A stretch of 64,000 bases of DNA from Pseudomonas sp. GD03919 (GTDB lineage Bacteria; Pseudomonadota; Gammaproteobacteria; Pseudomonadales; Pseudomonadaceae), in contig NZ_CP104582.1 of NCBI RefSeq assembly GCF_029814935.1, positions 806,001-870,000 on the forward strand. The letters are read 5' to 3'. Below the pieces are notes generated by a model. The model was given only the letters and a program-made list of their open reading frames with translations. It was not told where the DNA came from and searched no databases. Positions 9,454 through 16,547 of the stretch are shown piece by piece. The translations under genes were made by a program, and so were the position numbers. The first letter of the stretch is position 1; every line of letters begins with the position of its first letter.

Positions 9454-9663
9454 TCAAAATTGCTCGGCAGCCAGACCATAAAGCGGCTGGCTGCCGGCAC
9501 GAATGCTCGCCTCCAGGCTCAGGTTGAGGCCACTGCCGATGCCGATTTCCAGCACACGGCCCTGCGCCAGTGGCACGAGTTGCGAGCGCGCCTTCATCAC
9601 CGCGCCCATGCCGCAGGCGAAATCGATCAGGTGCGGCAGGATATAGCGGTCATAGACGCGCAT
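9454..9663 (-). pseudogene. Truncated SAM-dependent methyltransferase fused to a foreign tail
   Basis: The first 48 or so residues are the start of a class I methyltransferase: MRVYDRYILPHLIDFACG, then motif I VLEIGIGSGLNL. After motif I the sequence jumps to SLEASIRAGSQPLYGLAAEQF and stops, giving only 69 aa where full proteins of this type are about 200. The tail is the same as the orphan copy at 9290-9359. The start lies a few bases past the stop of the upstream gene, so the frame may still be translated, but the catalytic fold is absent. Confidence 0.75.
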
Positions 9664-9666
9664 GGT

Positions 9667-10041
9667 TCAGGCTTCGTCCTGCCCCTCATCGTTCTCATCG
9701 TTCTCATCGTCCTCATCATTGTCGCCGCGATAGGCGGCAAAGCATTTGAGGGTGTGGTTGACCTCGCTGCCTGCGATCAGCCAGCTGTCGTCTGCTTCGC
9801 TGTAGCGCGCGGCCTGTACCGCGGCCAGGGAGAACGTCCAATGGCGGCGTTCGCGGCCATCGATGCAGTGCACCTGTAGCACCGGCCTGGCTGCGCTGTC
9901 GCTGCCAGCCGTGCCGGCGCTGATCTGCGCCAGCAGTTCGGTGTCGAGGTCGAACTGCCAGGCATACAGACTGTCGATCTCGAGCATGTCGGCGTCTTGC
10001 AGGGCCTCGATCAGGCTTGTCGGTTTCATCGCTTCATTCAT
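9667..10041 (-). CDS. Acidic small protein of unknown function (DUF5629-like)
   Basis: A 124-aa cytoplasmic protein with a globular N-terminal part (LIEALQDADMLEIDSLYAWQF, then RRHWTFSLAAVQAARY) and a very acidic low-complexity end (DNDEDDENDENDEGQDEA). The acidic end is encoded by an imperfect 9-base tandem repeat at about 9683-9724. Start 10041 or, with less leader, 10029 (MKPTSLIEAL). I recall similar Pseudomonas proteins of unknown function, but nothing in the sequence gives a role. It sits between the NAD(P)-binding gene (4-base gap) and the broken methyltransferase, all on the minus strand. Confidence 0.7.
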   Translation of the reverse strand: MNEAMKPTSLIEALQDADMLEIDSLYAWQFDLDTELLAQISAGTAGSDSAARPVLQVHCIDGRERRHWTFSLAAVQAARYSEADDSWLIAGSEVNHTLKCFAAYRGDNDEDDENDENDEGQDEA

Positions 10042-10045
10042 GGCG

Positions 10046-10687
10046 TCAGCGCCCCAGACGGCGCAGGTCGGCAGACTCTATCACGCGCACGCCGTCTTCC
10101 TCTTCCAGGGCCAGGCGCCAGAGGGCGCGGGCCAGGGCGCAGGCGTCGATGCCCCGGTATTTGCCCGGCAGCCAGCGCAGCAGCGGTGCCGCCAGGCGCT
10201 CGCCAAGACGAAACTCATGGCGCTTTCCGAGCAGCAGCGACGGACGGGCGATGGTCAGTTGTGGCCAGTCCATGGCTTTCAGCGCTTCTTCGGTCTCGCC
10301 TTTGACGCGGTTGTAGAACACCTTTGATCCGGGATTGGCGCCCAGCGCGCTGATCACCACCAGGTGCCGTGCGCCCAGCTCGCGAGCGCGGCGGGCGAAA
10401 GCCAGCACGAGATCGTGGTCGACAGCGCGAAAGGCCTCCTGCGAGCCGGCCTGCTTGATGGTACTGCCCAGGCAGCAGAAGGCGGTATCGACCTGGCCGG
10501 ACAGTTGCGGCAGTAGCGCCTGTAGGTCACCCACCGGGTTTTCCAGATGCGGATGCGCGGCCAGTGGGCGACGTGTCGGTGCCAGCACGCGGGTGACCGT
10601 TGGCTCGCTGAGCAGGCGGTCGAGCAGGTGCTCGCCGGTGAGGCCGGTGGCGCCAGCGATAAGGATGTGCTGCGGGGTCAGGTACAT
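10046..10687 (-). CDS. NAD(P)H-binding oxidoreductase-like protein (HTATIP2/NmrA type)
   Basis: 213-aa Rossmann-fold protein of the atypical short-chain dehydrogenase class. The nucleotide-binding loop is [16 protein letters not shown] at the N-terminus. [24 protein letters not shown] contains the serine and YNRVK of the family. No substrate pocket can be assigned. It is the first gene of a minus-strand group with the acidic protein and the truncated methyltransferase, closed by the terminator at 9202-9229. Confidence 0.85.
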   Translation of the reverse strand: MYLTPQHILIAGATGLTGEHLLDRLLSEPTVTRVLAPTRRPLAAHPHLENPVGDLQALLPQLSGQVDTAFCCLGSTIKQAGSQEAFRAVDHDLVLAFARRARELGARHLVVISALGANPGSKVFYNRVKGETEEALKAMDWPQLTIARPSLLLGKRHEFRLGERLAAPLLRWLPGKYRGIDACALARALWRLALEEEDGVRVIESADLRRLGR

Positions 10688-10800
10688 GCGGTTGTCTCTT
10701 GTCCGTTACAGTTCAGCTTAACAGGCCGTGGCAAAACTAACCTGGCCTTGCCCGCCTGCGGCGCTCCGGTTTCTGCAGTCAGGCAATGATCTGCGACCTT

Positions 10801-12525
10801 TCAGTCCTTTGCCGGGCTGCTGGCCACGGCGCCGAGCGCGCGTTCGGCCTGGCTCTGACGCAGTTCACGCCAATGCTGGAGTACGCCGCGTGGCGCCCAG
10901 ATCTGCGGTTCGGAAGGTTCGAAACCGTCGCTCTGCTCGCGCTCGGCGACGCGTTCCCTGGCCAGCTCGAAGGCACGTTCCAGGTTGTCGGTTTCGCCCA
11001 GCGCTTCGGCGAACAGGGCGCGGCCGAAGTAGGTGAAGTCGTTCTCCTCGCTGCAGCCGAAGGACACCCGGTCGGCACGGGCGGCGGTCATCACCAGGGT
11101 TTTCTCATCCTTGAGCGGCGGGATGAAGCCGCCGGAGTAGCAGGCCGAAACCACCACCACCTTGTTGCGTTGTTTGAGTGGCGCCAGCAGCGCGGCCAGC
11201 TCGCTGGCCGGCAGATCGGCCAGTTGCAGGCGCGGCTGGTCGAGATTGAGTTCGTGGCGGCTTGAGCCATGGCTGGTCAGGTAGATGAAGATCAGGTCTT
11301 CCTCGCCGCTGCGTTCGGCCAGCGCCTGCACCACGCGGGTGAGGTTCTCGCGGGTGGCCAGTGGGCGGTCGGCAAGGTGGTCGCGGTGGTTGATCAGGCT
11401 GACGCTGCCATGAGCACCGAAGCGCTCGCGCATTAGCCGGCTGACATAGTCGGCCTCGCGCATGAACACACTCTGCTTGCCGTCGCCGGCCAGGGTCAGT
11501 GCATACAGCTCACGCGCCGAGGTTGAGGGCGTAATGGCGGCGATGGCTTCATCGAGCAGTTGCCCTTGCAGCAGCAGGCCCAGCTCGAGGCTGTCGGGCA
11601 GCATCCGGCCCTGTTCGTCACGTACCAGGCGCCCGCGCTGCCAGGTGCCGGACTGACGGCTGCCGTCAGCCAGGGTCAACGTGCCCTTGCCACTGTACTC
11701 ACCCGCAGAAAAGCGGCCCTGGTAGGCGCTGCCATCGGCCAGGGTGAGCAGGCCTTCGCCATCATATTGCCAGTCGGCGAACTCACCAAGGTAGCGGGTG
11801 CCCTGGCCATCGGTGTATTCCCCCGCGCCCTGCATCACCCCGGCAACGAACTCGCCGGCCCAGGTCTCGCCACTGGCGCTCTGGTAGCGGCCCTTGCCGT
11901 GGAACTGGTCATTCTGGAAGCCGCCGCTGTAGTGGTCGCCATCGGCATTCTGGTAACTGCCCTGGCCATTGAGCAGCCCCTGGACGAATACGCCGCTGTA
12001 CTGGTTGCCGTAGGCATCGCTGCGCACCCCCTGACCCTCGGGCTGGCCCTTGACGAACTGGCCCTGAAAGCTGCTGCCGTCAGCCATCTCCAGCTTGCCC
12101 AGGCCATGAAAGCGGTCGTTGAGAAATTCGCCCTGGTAACGCTGGCCGCCCTGTTCGAGCAGGCCGACGCCGCTGAAACGGTTGCGTTCGAACGTGCCTG
12201 TGTAGCGACTGCCGTCGCTGTAGGTCAGGGTGCCCTGGCCATGGAACATGCCCTGATGAAATTCCCCCAGATAGTGCTCGCCTCCCGGGCCTTGCCATTC
12301 ACCGCTGCCTTCGAGCATGCCGTCCTTGAACTGGCCGACGAACCAGCTGCCATTGCGGTAGTCCAGGCGTCCCGGCCCTTGCAGCAGACCATCGACGATC
12401 TCGCCGCGATACTGGCCGCCATCGGGTAGGGTGGCGTTGGCGGGTAACAGTGGGCGTGCGTCGTCGCAGCCGGCGAGCAGCAGGGACAGGCAAACAGGCA
12501 GCAGGCGCTGGGCAAGCGGATTCAT
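10801..12525 (-). CDS. Lipoprotein with MORN repeats and a caspase-like (C13/C14) peptidase domain
   Basis: 574 aa from the ATG at 12525. An earlier in-frame start adds 28 residues before the signal peptide and is unlikely. A lipobox LLLAGC puts the lipidated cysteine at residue 20, followed by Asp. About twelve consecutive 23-residue MORN repeats (for example DGSRYTGTFERNRFSGVGLL) fill residues 42-310. The C-terminal third is a caspase-fold peptidase with the catalytic pair His419 (YLTSHGSSRHEL) and Cys462 (VVVVSACYSGGF). MORN repeats often contact membranes or lipids. Substrate and biological role are unknown. It is apparently a single-gene unit. Confidence 0.88.
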   Translation of the reverse strand: MNPLAQRLLPVCLSLLLAGCDDARPLLPANATLPDGGQYRGEIVDGLLQGPGRLDYRNGSWFVGQFKDGMLEGSGEWQGPGGEHYLGEFHQGMFHGQGTLTYSDGSRYTGTFERNRFSGVGLLEQGGQRYQGEFLNDRFHGLGKLEMADGSSFQGQFVKGQPEGQGVRSDAYGNQYSGVFVQGLLNGQGSYQNADGDHYSGGFQNDQFHGKGRYQSASGETWAGEFVAGVMQGAGEYTDGQGTRYLGEFADWQYDGEGLLTLADGSAYQGRFSAGEYSGKGTLTLADGSRQSGTWQRGRLVRDEQGRMLPDSLELGLLLQGQLLDEAIAAITPSTSARELYALTLAGDGKQSVFMREADYVSRLMRERFGAHGSVSLINHRDHLADRPLATRENLTRVVQALAERSGEEDLIFIYLTSHGSSRHELNLDQPRLQLADLPASELAALLAPLKQRNKVVVVSACYSGGFIPPLKDEKTLVMTAARADRVSFGCSEENDFTYFGRALFAEALGETDNLERAFELARERVAEREQSDGFEPSEPQIWAPRGVLQHWRELRQSQAERALGAVASSPAKD

Positions 12526-12610
12526 GGCAGACATCCAGGTCGGTGCTTTGCGCCACAGTATGCCGCAAGCCTGGATGTTTGCGCTGTCTGAACGCACGCT
12601 TTGCGGCAAC

Positions 12611-12645
12611 GCTCCCGTTCCGGCGCCTGGGCGGGAAACGGGAGC
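12611..12645 (-). terminator. Possible hairpin terminator after the MaoC gene
   Basis: Arms GCTCCCGTT (12611-12619) and AACGGGAGC (12637-12645) lie 20 bases past the maoC-like stop. There is no T-run, so termination is uncertain. Confidence 0.4.
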
Positions 12646-12664
12646 GGACGGGTTGCGCGGTGGG

Positions 12665-13120
12665 TCAGACGAAGCAGAGGGTCAGCGGTTCGGCGATATA
12701 GGCCGGTTTTTCCTGGCCTTCGATCTCCAGCACGGCGCGTGCCTTGAGCAGCCACTGGCCAGGGTTCTTCTCGGTGGCGTCGGTCAGCGTCACCACCAGG
12801 CGCACCCTGGAGTTGACCTTGACCGGCTGAATGAAGCGTACGCTGTCCAGGCCGTAGTTCACCGCCATCTTCAGATCCTTTGGCATGATCATGATCTTTT
12901 CCATCAGCATCGGTATCAGCGACAGCGAGAGGAAACCGTGGGCGATGGTGGTGCCGAAGGGCGTCAGCTTGGCTTTTTCCGGGTCGACGTGGATGAACTG
13001 ATGGTCGCCGGTGCATTCGGCGAACTGGTTGATACGCTGCTGATCGATGGTCAGCCACTCGGACTTGCCGAGTTCCTTGCCAACATGATCCTTGAGTTCT
13101 GCTACGGGTACGAACGGCAT
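12665..13120 (-). CDS. MaoC-family dehydratase (R-specific enoyl-CoA hydratase-like)
   Basis: 151-aa hot-dog-fold protein. The hydratase motif is intact: FAECTGDHQFIHVDPEKA followed by FGTTIAHGFLSLSL, with the catalytic Asp/His pair. Such enzymes hydrate enoyl-CoA to (R)-3-hydroxyacyl-CoA, feeding polyhydroxyalkanoate or other acyl-CoA routes. The exact substrate is not shown. The ATG at 13120 has a good AGGAGGAACT site. The IS4 element begins about 150 bases upstream of the gene. Confidence 0.9.
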   Translation of the reverse strand: MPFVPVAELKDHVGKELGKSEWLTIDQQRINQFAECTGDHQFIHVDPEKAKLTPFGTTIAHGFLSLSLIPMLMEKIMIMPKDLKMAVNYGLDSVRFIQPVKVNSRVRLVVTLTDATEKNPGQWLLKARAVLEIEGQEKPAYIAEPLTLCFV

Positions 13121-13262
13121 AGTTCCTCCTTGAGGACGCGGGTGTTTTTATTGTGTGCGTGAAACCGTTGCGACCTAGATCATCATGGGGGCGGCAGCGG
13201 GTCAAGCCTGCCTTGATCGACTGAATGGCACGGCATAGGCCGCATGGCTGAGGCAATACAGA

Positions 13263-13272
13263 GGCCAGCGGC
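13263..13272 (+). repeat. Target-site duplication, left copy (IS4 element)
   Basis: GGCCAGCGGC directly outside the left inverted repeat. The identical 10 bases follow the right end at 14699-14708. Confidence 0.9.
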
Positions 13273-13274
13273 TA

Positions 13275-13301
13275 ATGCCAGTCAGTTAAGCTGACTGGCA
13301 T
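13275..13301 (+). terminator. Hairpin at the left IS end
   Basis: Arms ATGCCAGTCAG (13275-13285) and CTGACTGGCAT (13291-13301) with a TTAAG loop, followed on the plus strand by TTTTATTT. It includes the left inverted repeat and could stop transcription entering the element from the left. Confidence 0.6.
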
Positions 13302-14613
13302 TTTTATTTCTGGTCGGATACTTGGACGGCTTGGGTTTGACCGCTCGTGGATAACTGCGATCCTCACGACGATGAGGTAGGACGTAGTGCATGGCCGAGG
13401 CCTGTAGTTCGGCCAGGTAGCGAGGGATGTTGCCTGGATGATTCAAAGAGACCCCGTTCAAGAAGCCCAGAATCGCCCAGGTGCAAGCGGTAAAACTCAT
13501 TTCGCAGGGGTAGATGCCAGGGCAGTGGCGGCTCATTTCCAGCATTTGATAACGCAGCAGGTTGTACCCCAGTAGTACGCCCCACAGTTCTTGTTCAATC
13601 ATCTCCGGCGTTTTACTACGCAGTGTGTAGTGACCCGCGAGCATGCCTTGCTTCATTTCTCGATAGCCCAGTTCGATTTCCCAACGCTGGCTGTACAGAT
13701 CCACGATTTCGTCTGGAGGGAAGCGCAGAGGATCGATCATTGAGGTCAGTACCTGCCGCACTTTGCCCTTGATGGTCTTGCTTAATAACCGAGCCTGTAG
13801 CGTGTCTGGCAGATCGGGCCATTGTTTACGCGCCTGCGGCGAGGTCTTTAGCGAGACGATGGCATCGTGGCGCCCTAACTTACGCAGCACCTCGTATTGA
13901 GCATCCTTGCGCAGCGGCAGTAACCAATGGCGCTGAGTGCCTGTCTGTTGCCAGCGATGAAGTAACCCCAGTGAATAGAAGCCACGGTCGAACAAGGTCA
14001 GCGAGTGATCGGGTGTACTGTCGATCAGTTGTTCGGCCAGTTTCATCTCGTTGCTGTGGTAGCCGGCAAAAGCACTACTCACCAGCATGTGGCTGGTCAG
14101 CTCCATCTGGCAGACCATGCGAACTTGGGGATAGCCGGTATCGCCATGCTGATTACTGGCGCTGCCATAGTGCTTGCGGTTGTCATCCGTATCCGGCGTG
14201 CGCCAGACCACGCCATCGACACTGAGCAGGCGCAAACCGGCCCAAGTGTGGTGATTGGCGCTGGCATGCCAGCGTTGTTGAGTCAGGGAAAAGACTTCTC
14301 GCACCGCAGCGCTGCCCAAACGCTGGCGACCTTGCACGATTGCACTGGGTGCTACCAATGGCTTCTGCCCAGGCAGCATGATGCCCATACGGCTCGCGGC
14401 ATCCCAGGCCGACATCCGGCGAAACAACGCCATGGCGATCACGCACCAGATCATGGCTTCAAGAGGGAGACGTCGCTTACGCAGGGTCGCCACTCCCGCC
14501 GTTTCCAGTGCGGTGCTAACTAGGTCTGGATCAAGCAGCACCCCCAGCTCGTCGAGGGAGTGGGTGGCAGAAGCCGCTTCGTGAGTCAGTGCCAAGGCGC
14601 GGGAAAGTCGCAT
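13282..14613 (-). CDS. IS4-family DDE transposase
   Basis: About 443 aa from the ATG at 14613. The first catalytic Asp lies in [13 protein letters not shown], the second in [10 protein letters not shown], and the IS4 signature Y-2-R-3-E-6-K is intact in [15 protein letters not shown]. The stop codon falls inside the left inverted repeat. A start at 14640 is in frame but lies within the hairpin described separately. No frameshift or internal stop is present, so the enzyme should be functional. Confidence 0.93.
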   Translation of the reverse strand: MRLSRALALTHEAASATHSLDELGVLLDPDLVSTALETAGVATLRKRRLPLEAMIWCVIAMALFRRMSAWDAASRMGIMLPGQKPLVAPSAIVQGRQRLGSAAVREVFSLTQQRWHASANHHTWAGLRLLSVDGVVWRTPDTDDNRKHYGSASNQHGDTGYPQVRMVCQMELTSHMLVSSAFAGYHSNEMKLAEQLIDSTPDHSLTLFDRGFYSLGLLHRWQQTGTQRHWLLPLRKDAQYEVLRKLGRHDAIVSLKTSPQARKQWPDLPDTLQARLLSKTIKGKVRQVLTSMIDPLRFPPDEIVDLYSQRWEIELGYREMKQGMLAGHYTLRSKTPEMIEQELWGVLLGYNLLRYQMLEMSRHCPGIYPCEMSFTACTWAILGFLNGVSLNHPGNIPRYLAELQASAMHYVLPHRREDRSYPRAVKPKPSKYPTRNKNASQLN

Positions 14614-14615
14614 AA

Positions 14616-14648
14616 AAAATCCGATGCTCCAAACAAGCATCGGATTTT
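14616..14648 (-). promoter_or_regulatory. Hairpin over the transposase translation start
   Basis: 13-bp perfect arms (14616-14628 and 14636-14648) around a 7-nt loop lie directly upstream of the transposase ATG at 14613. On the minus strand the GGAG ribosome-binding candidate (14627-14630) is partly in the stem, and the hairpin is followed by a T-run. Transcripts that enter from outside the IS would therefore be terminated or translated poorly, a control seen in IS10 and IS50. Confidence 0.65.
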
Positions 14649-14698
14649 CGTTTCAGCGCGCAGAAGGTCAAGCTGTAGCGCTTAACTGACTGGCATTA

Positions 14699-14708
14699 GG
14701 CCAGCGGC
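14699..14708 (+). repeat. Target-site duplication, right copy (IS4 element)
   Basis: GGCCAGCGGC immediately outside the right inverted repeat, identical to 13263-13272. Confidence 0.9.
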
Positions 14709-14721
14709 CTGCAATCACGCC

Positions 14722-14727
14722 TATAAT
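14722..14727 (+). promoter_or_regulatory. Candidate -10 element of the lrgAB-like operon
   Basis: TATAAT 81 bases upstream of the lrgA-like start. The -35 region 17 bases upstream would fall at about 14699-14704, inside the IS target duplication, and has no clear TTGACA match. Confidence 0.4.
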
Positions 14728-14807
14728 GGCTGGCATGCCTTCAAGATTGCCCGGATACCCCTGCTGTTGGCAGCGGTGCCGTGCATCGTTCGTTTCGGAG
14801 ATTGCTC

Positions 14808-15167
14808 ATGCTACTTCGCGGCCTTTCCTGGCTGGTGTTGTGCCAGTTGCTCGGCACCGTCATCAACGTTCTGCTGTTGCCGATGCTGCCCGGGCCGATC
14901 ATCGGCATGCTGCTGTTGTTCGGCTTTCTCATCGTGCATGGCGAGGTGGGCGAGCCGCTCAGCGTGGCGTCCAGCAGCCTGCTCAAGTATCTGCCGCTGA
15001 TCCTGGTGCCGCCCGCCGTGGGCGTGATGGCCTATGCCAGTGATATCGCCGCCGATTTCTGGGCGGTGGTTGGCGCGTTGGTGTTGTCGCTGCTGATCTC
15101 GCTGGCCTTCGCTGGCTGGCTGATGCAGAAGCTGATCGAGCGCCAGCAGCGCCGGGAGGATGTATGA
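14808..15167 (+). CDS. CidA/LrgA-family membrane protein
   Basis: 119-aa holin-like inner-membrane protein with four hydrophobic segments. The family signature LPMLPGPIIGMLLLFGFL lies near residue 25. The start at 14808 follows a TCGGAG site by seven bases. An in-frame start 27 bases earlier has no such site. LrgA/CidA proteins work with LrgB/CidB to control murein hydrolase activity or export of small metabolites such as pyruvate. The lrgB-like gene overlaps its end by four bases. Confidence 0.9.
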   Translation: MLLRGLSWLVLCQLLGTVINVLLLPMLPGPIIGMLLLFGFLIVHGEVGEPLSVASSSLLKYLPLILVPPAVGVMAYASDIAADFWAVVGALVLSLLISLAFAGWLMQKLIERQQRREDV

Positions 15168-15880
15168 GCCTGGATTGGCAGGGCGCCTGGCAGGCGCTGA
15201 CCCATCACCCACTGTTCGGCATCGGCATCACCCTGGGTGCCTATCAGCTGGCCATGGCTGCTTACGAGCGAACCCGCTGGGTGTTCCTGCAACCGGTGCT
15301 GGTGTCGATGCTCACGGTGATCGGCATCCTGCTGCTGTGCGGCCTGAGTTTCGCCGAATACCGCAGCAGCGTGGCGCCGCTGACCCTGCTGCTTGGCCCG
15401 GCCACCGTGGCCCTGGCGGTGCCGCTGTACCTCAACCTGCGGCGGATTCGCCAGCTGTTCTGGCCGATCATCCTGACCTTGCTGATCGCCGGCACCTTTG
15501 CCACCGTGCTCGGGGCCGGGCTGGCCTGGTTGTTCGGTGCCGAACGGCCGATGCTGATGAGCATGGCGCCGAAGTCGGTGACCTCGCCGATCGCCATGCT
15601 GGTGGCCGATCAGATTGGCGGTATCGCAGCGTTGGCGGCGGTGTTCGTGATGATCACCGGGGTCATCGGCGCCATCGTCGGGCCATCCATTCTGCGTTTG
15701 TGCCGGGTGCATCATCCGGCGGCGCAGGGCATGGCGCTGGGCATCACCGCCCACGCCGTGGGTACGGCGCGGGCACTGCAGGAAAGTGACGAGTGTGGCG
15801 CCTTCGCGGCATTGGCCATGAGTCTGATGGGGGTGATCACCGCCGTGCTGTTGCCTCTGGCGATTGTCCTGTTGCTGTGA
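15164..15880 (+). CDS. LrgB/CidB-family membrane protein
   Basis: 238-aa polytopic inner-membrane protein, start overlapping the lrgA-like stop (ATGA). Typical LrgB segments are present: SVAPLTLLLGPATVALAVPLY, then MAPKSVTSPIAM and GITAHAVGTARALQ, the last being the most conserved region. It is the partner of the LrgA-like protein. The nearest IS end is about 110 bases upstream of the operon, which may alter its expression. Confidence 0.93.
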   Translation: MSLDWQGAWQALTHHPLFGIGITLGAYQLAMAAYERTRWVFLQPVLVSMLTVIGILLLCGLSFAEYRSSVAPLTLLLGPATVALAVPLYLNLRRIRQLFWPIILTLLIAGTFATVLGAGLAWLFGAERPMLMSMAPKSVTSPIAMLVADQIGGIAALAAVFVMITGVIGAIVGPSILRLCRVHHPAAQGMALGITAHAVGTARALQESDECGAFAALAMSLMGVITAVLLPLAIVLLL

Positions 15881-15940
15881 GAGCCTGCCGGGCGATTGGC
15901 GATGCCTTGGCCCCCTGCATGAATAACAGGTCATGAACCG

Positions 15941-16528
15941 ATGAATCTGCCGCTGTTTCCGCTCAATACCGTACTGTTTCCCGGTTGCGTGCTCGATTTG
16001 CAGATATTCGAGGCGCGCTACCTGGACATGATCAGCCGCTGCATGAAACAGGGCTCAGGCTTTGGCGTGGTGTGCATCATCGAGGGTGCCGAGGTCGGCG
16101 ATGCGGCCAGCCATTTCGCGGCGATCGGCTGCGAAGCGCGGGTCTGCGATTTCCAGCAGCGTCCCAATGGCCTGCTGGGCATTCGCGTGGAGGGTGGCCG
16201 GCGCTTCAGGGTCGAGCGCGCCCAGGTGCTGCCGGATCAACTGACCATCGCCGACGTGCAATGGCTCGACGCCCCCGAGGAGCGACCATTGCGCGGCGAA
16301 CATGCCGATCTGGCGGCGCTGCTCCTGGCCCTGGCTCAGCATCCGCTGGTCGCAGGTCTGGGTATGACCGGGCTGCCTGAAGGGCAATGGCAACTGGCCA
16401 ATCAACTGGCCTACCTGCTGCCGCTGGAGCCGCAGCAGAAACTGCAGTTGCTGCAGATGGACGATCCCGAGCAGCGCCTCGATCAGTTGCAGGCCATGGT
16501 CGAGCGTCTGCAGGGTGACGGCGCATAG
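15941..16528 (+). CDS. LON peptidase substrate-binding (N-terminal) domain protein
   Basis: 195-aa stand-alone LON N-domain: MNLPLFPLNTVLFPGCVLDLQIFE at the start and the RYLDMISRC segment are typical. No ATPase or protease domain follows. Such proteins are common in Pseudomonas, but their function is not established. It follows the lrgB-like gene by 60 bases on the same strand and may be co-transcribed. Confidence 0.88.
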   Translation: MNLPLFPLNTVLFPGCVLDLQIFEARYLDMISRCMKQGSGFGVVCIIEGAEVGDAASHFAAIGCEARVCDFQQRPNGLLGIRVEGGRRFRVERAQVLPDQLTIADVQWLDAPEERPLRGEHADLAALLLALAQHPLVAGLGMTGLPEGQWQLANQLAYLLPLEPQQKLQLLQMDDPEQRLDQLQAMVERLQGDGA

Positions 16529-16547
16529 ATTGCCCGTCAGGCCTTGT

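Larger units (their letters stand above)
13273..14698 (-). mobile_element. Intact IS4-family insertion sequence, 1426 bp
   Basis: Perfect 18-base terminal inverted repeats, TAATGCCAGTCAGTTAAG at 13273-13290 and its complement at 14681-14698, enclose one full-length transposase gene and are flanked by a perfect 10-bp target duplication. The perfect ends and duplication indicate a recent, complete insertion. An 11-bp reading of the duplication (with one extra A) is also possible. The element has lower GC than the surrounding genes. It sits between the maoC-like gene and the lrgAB pair. Confidence 0.95.
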
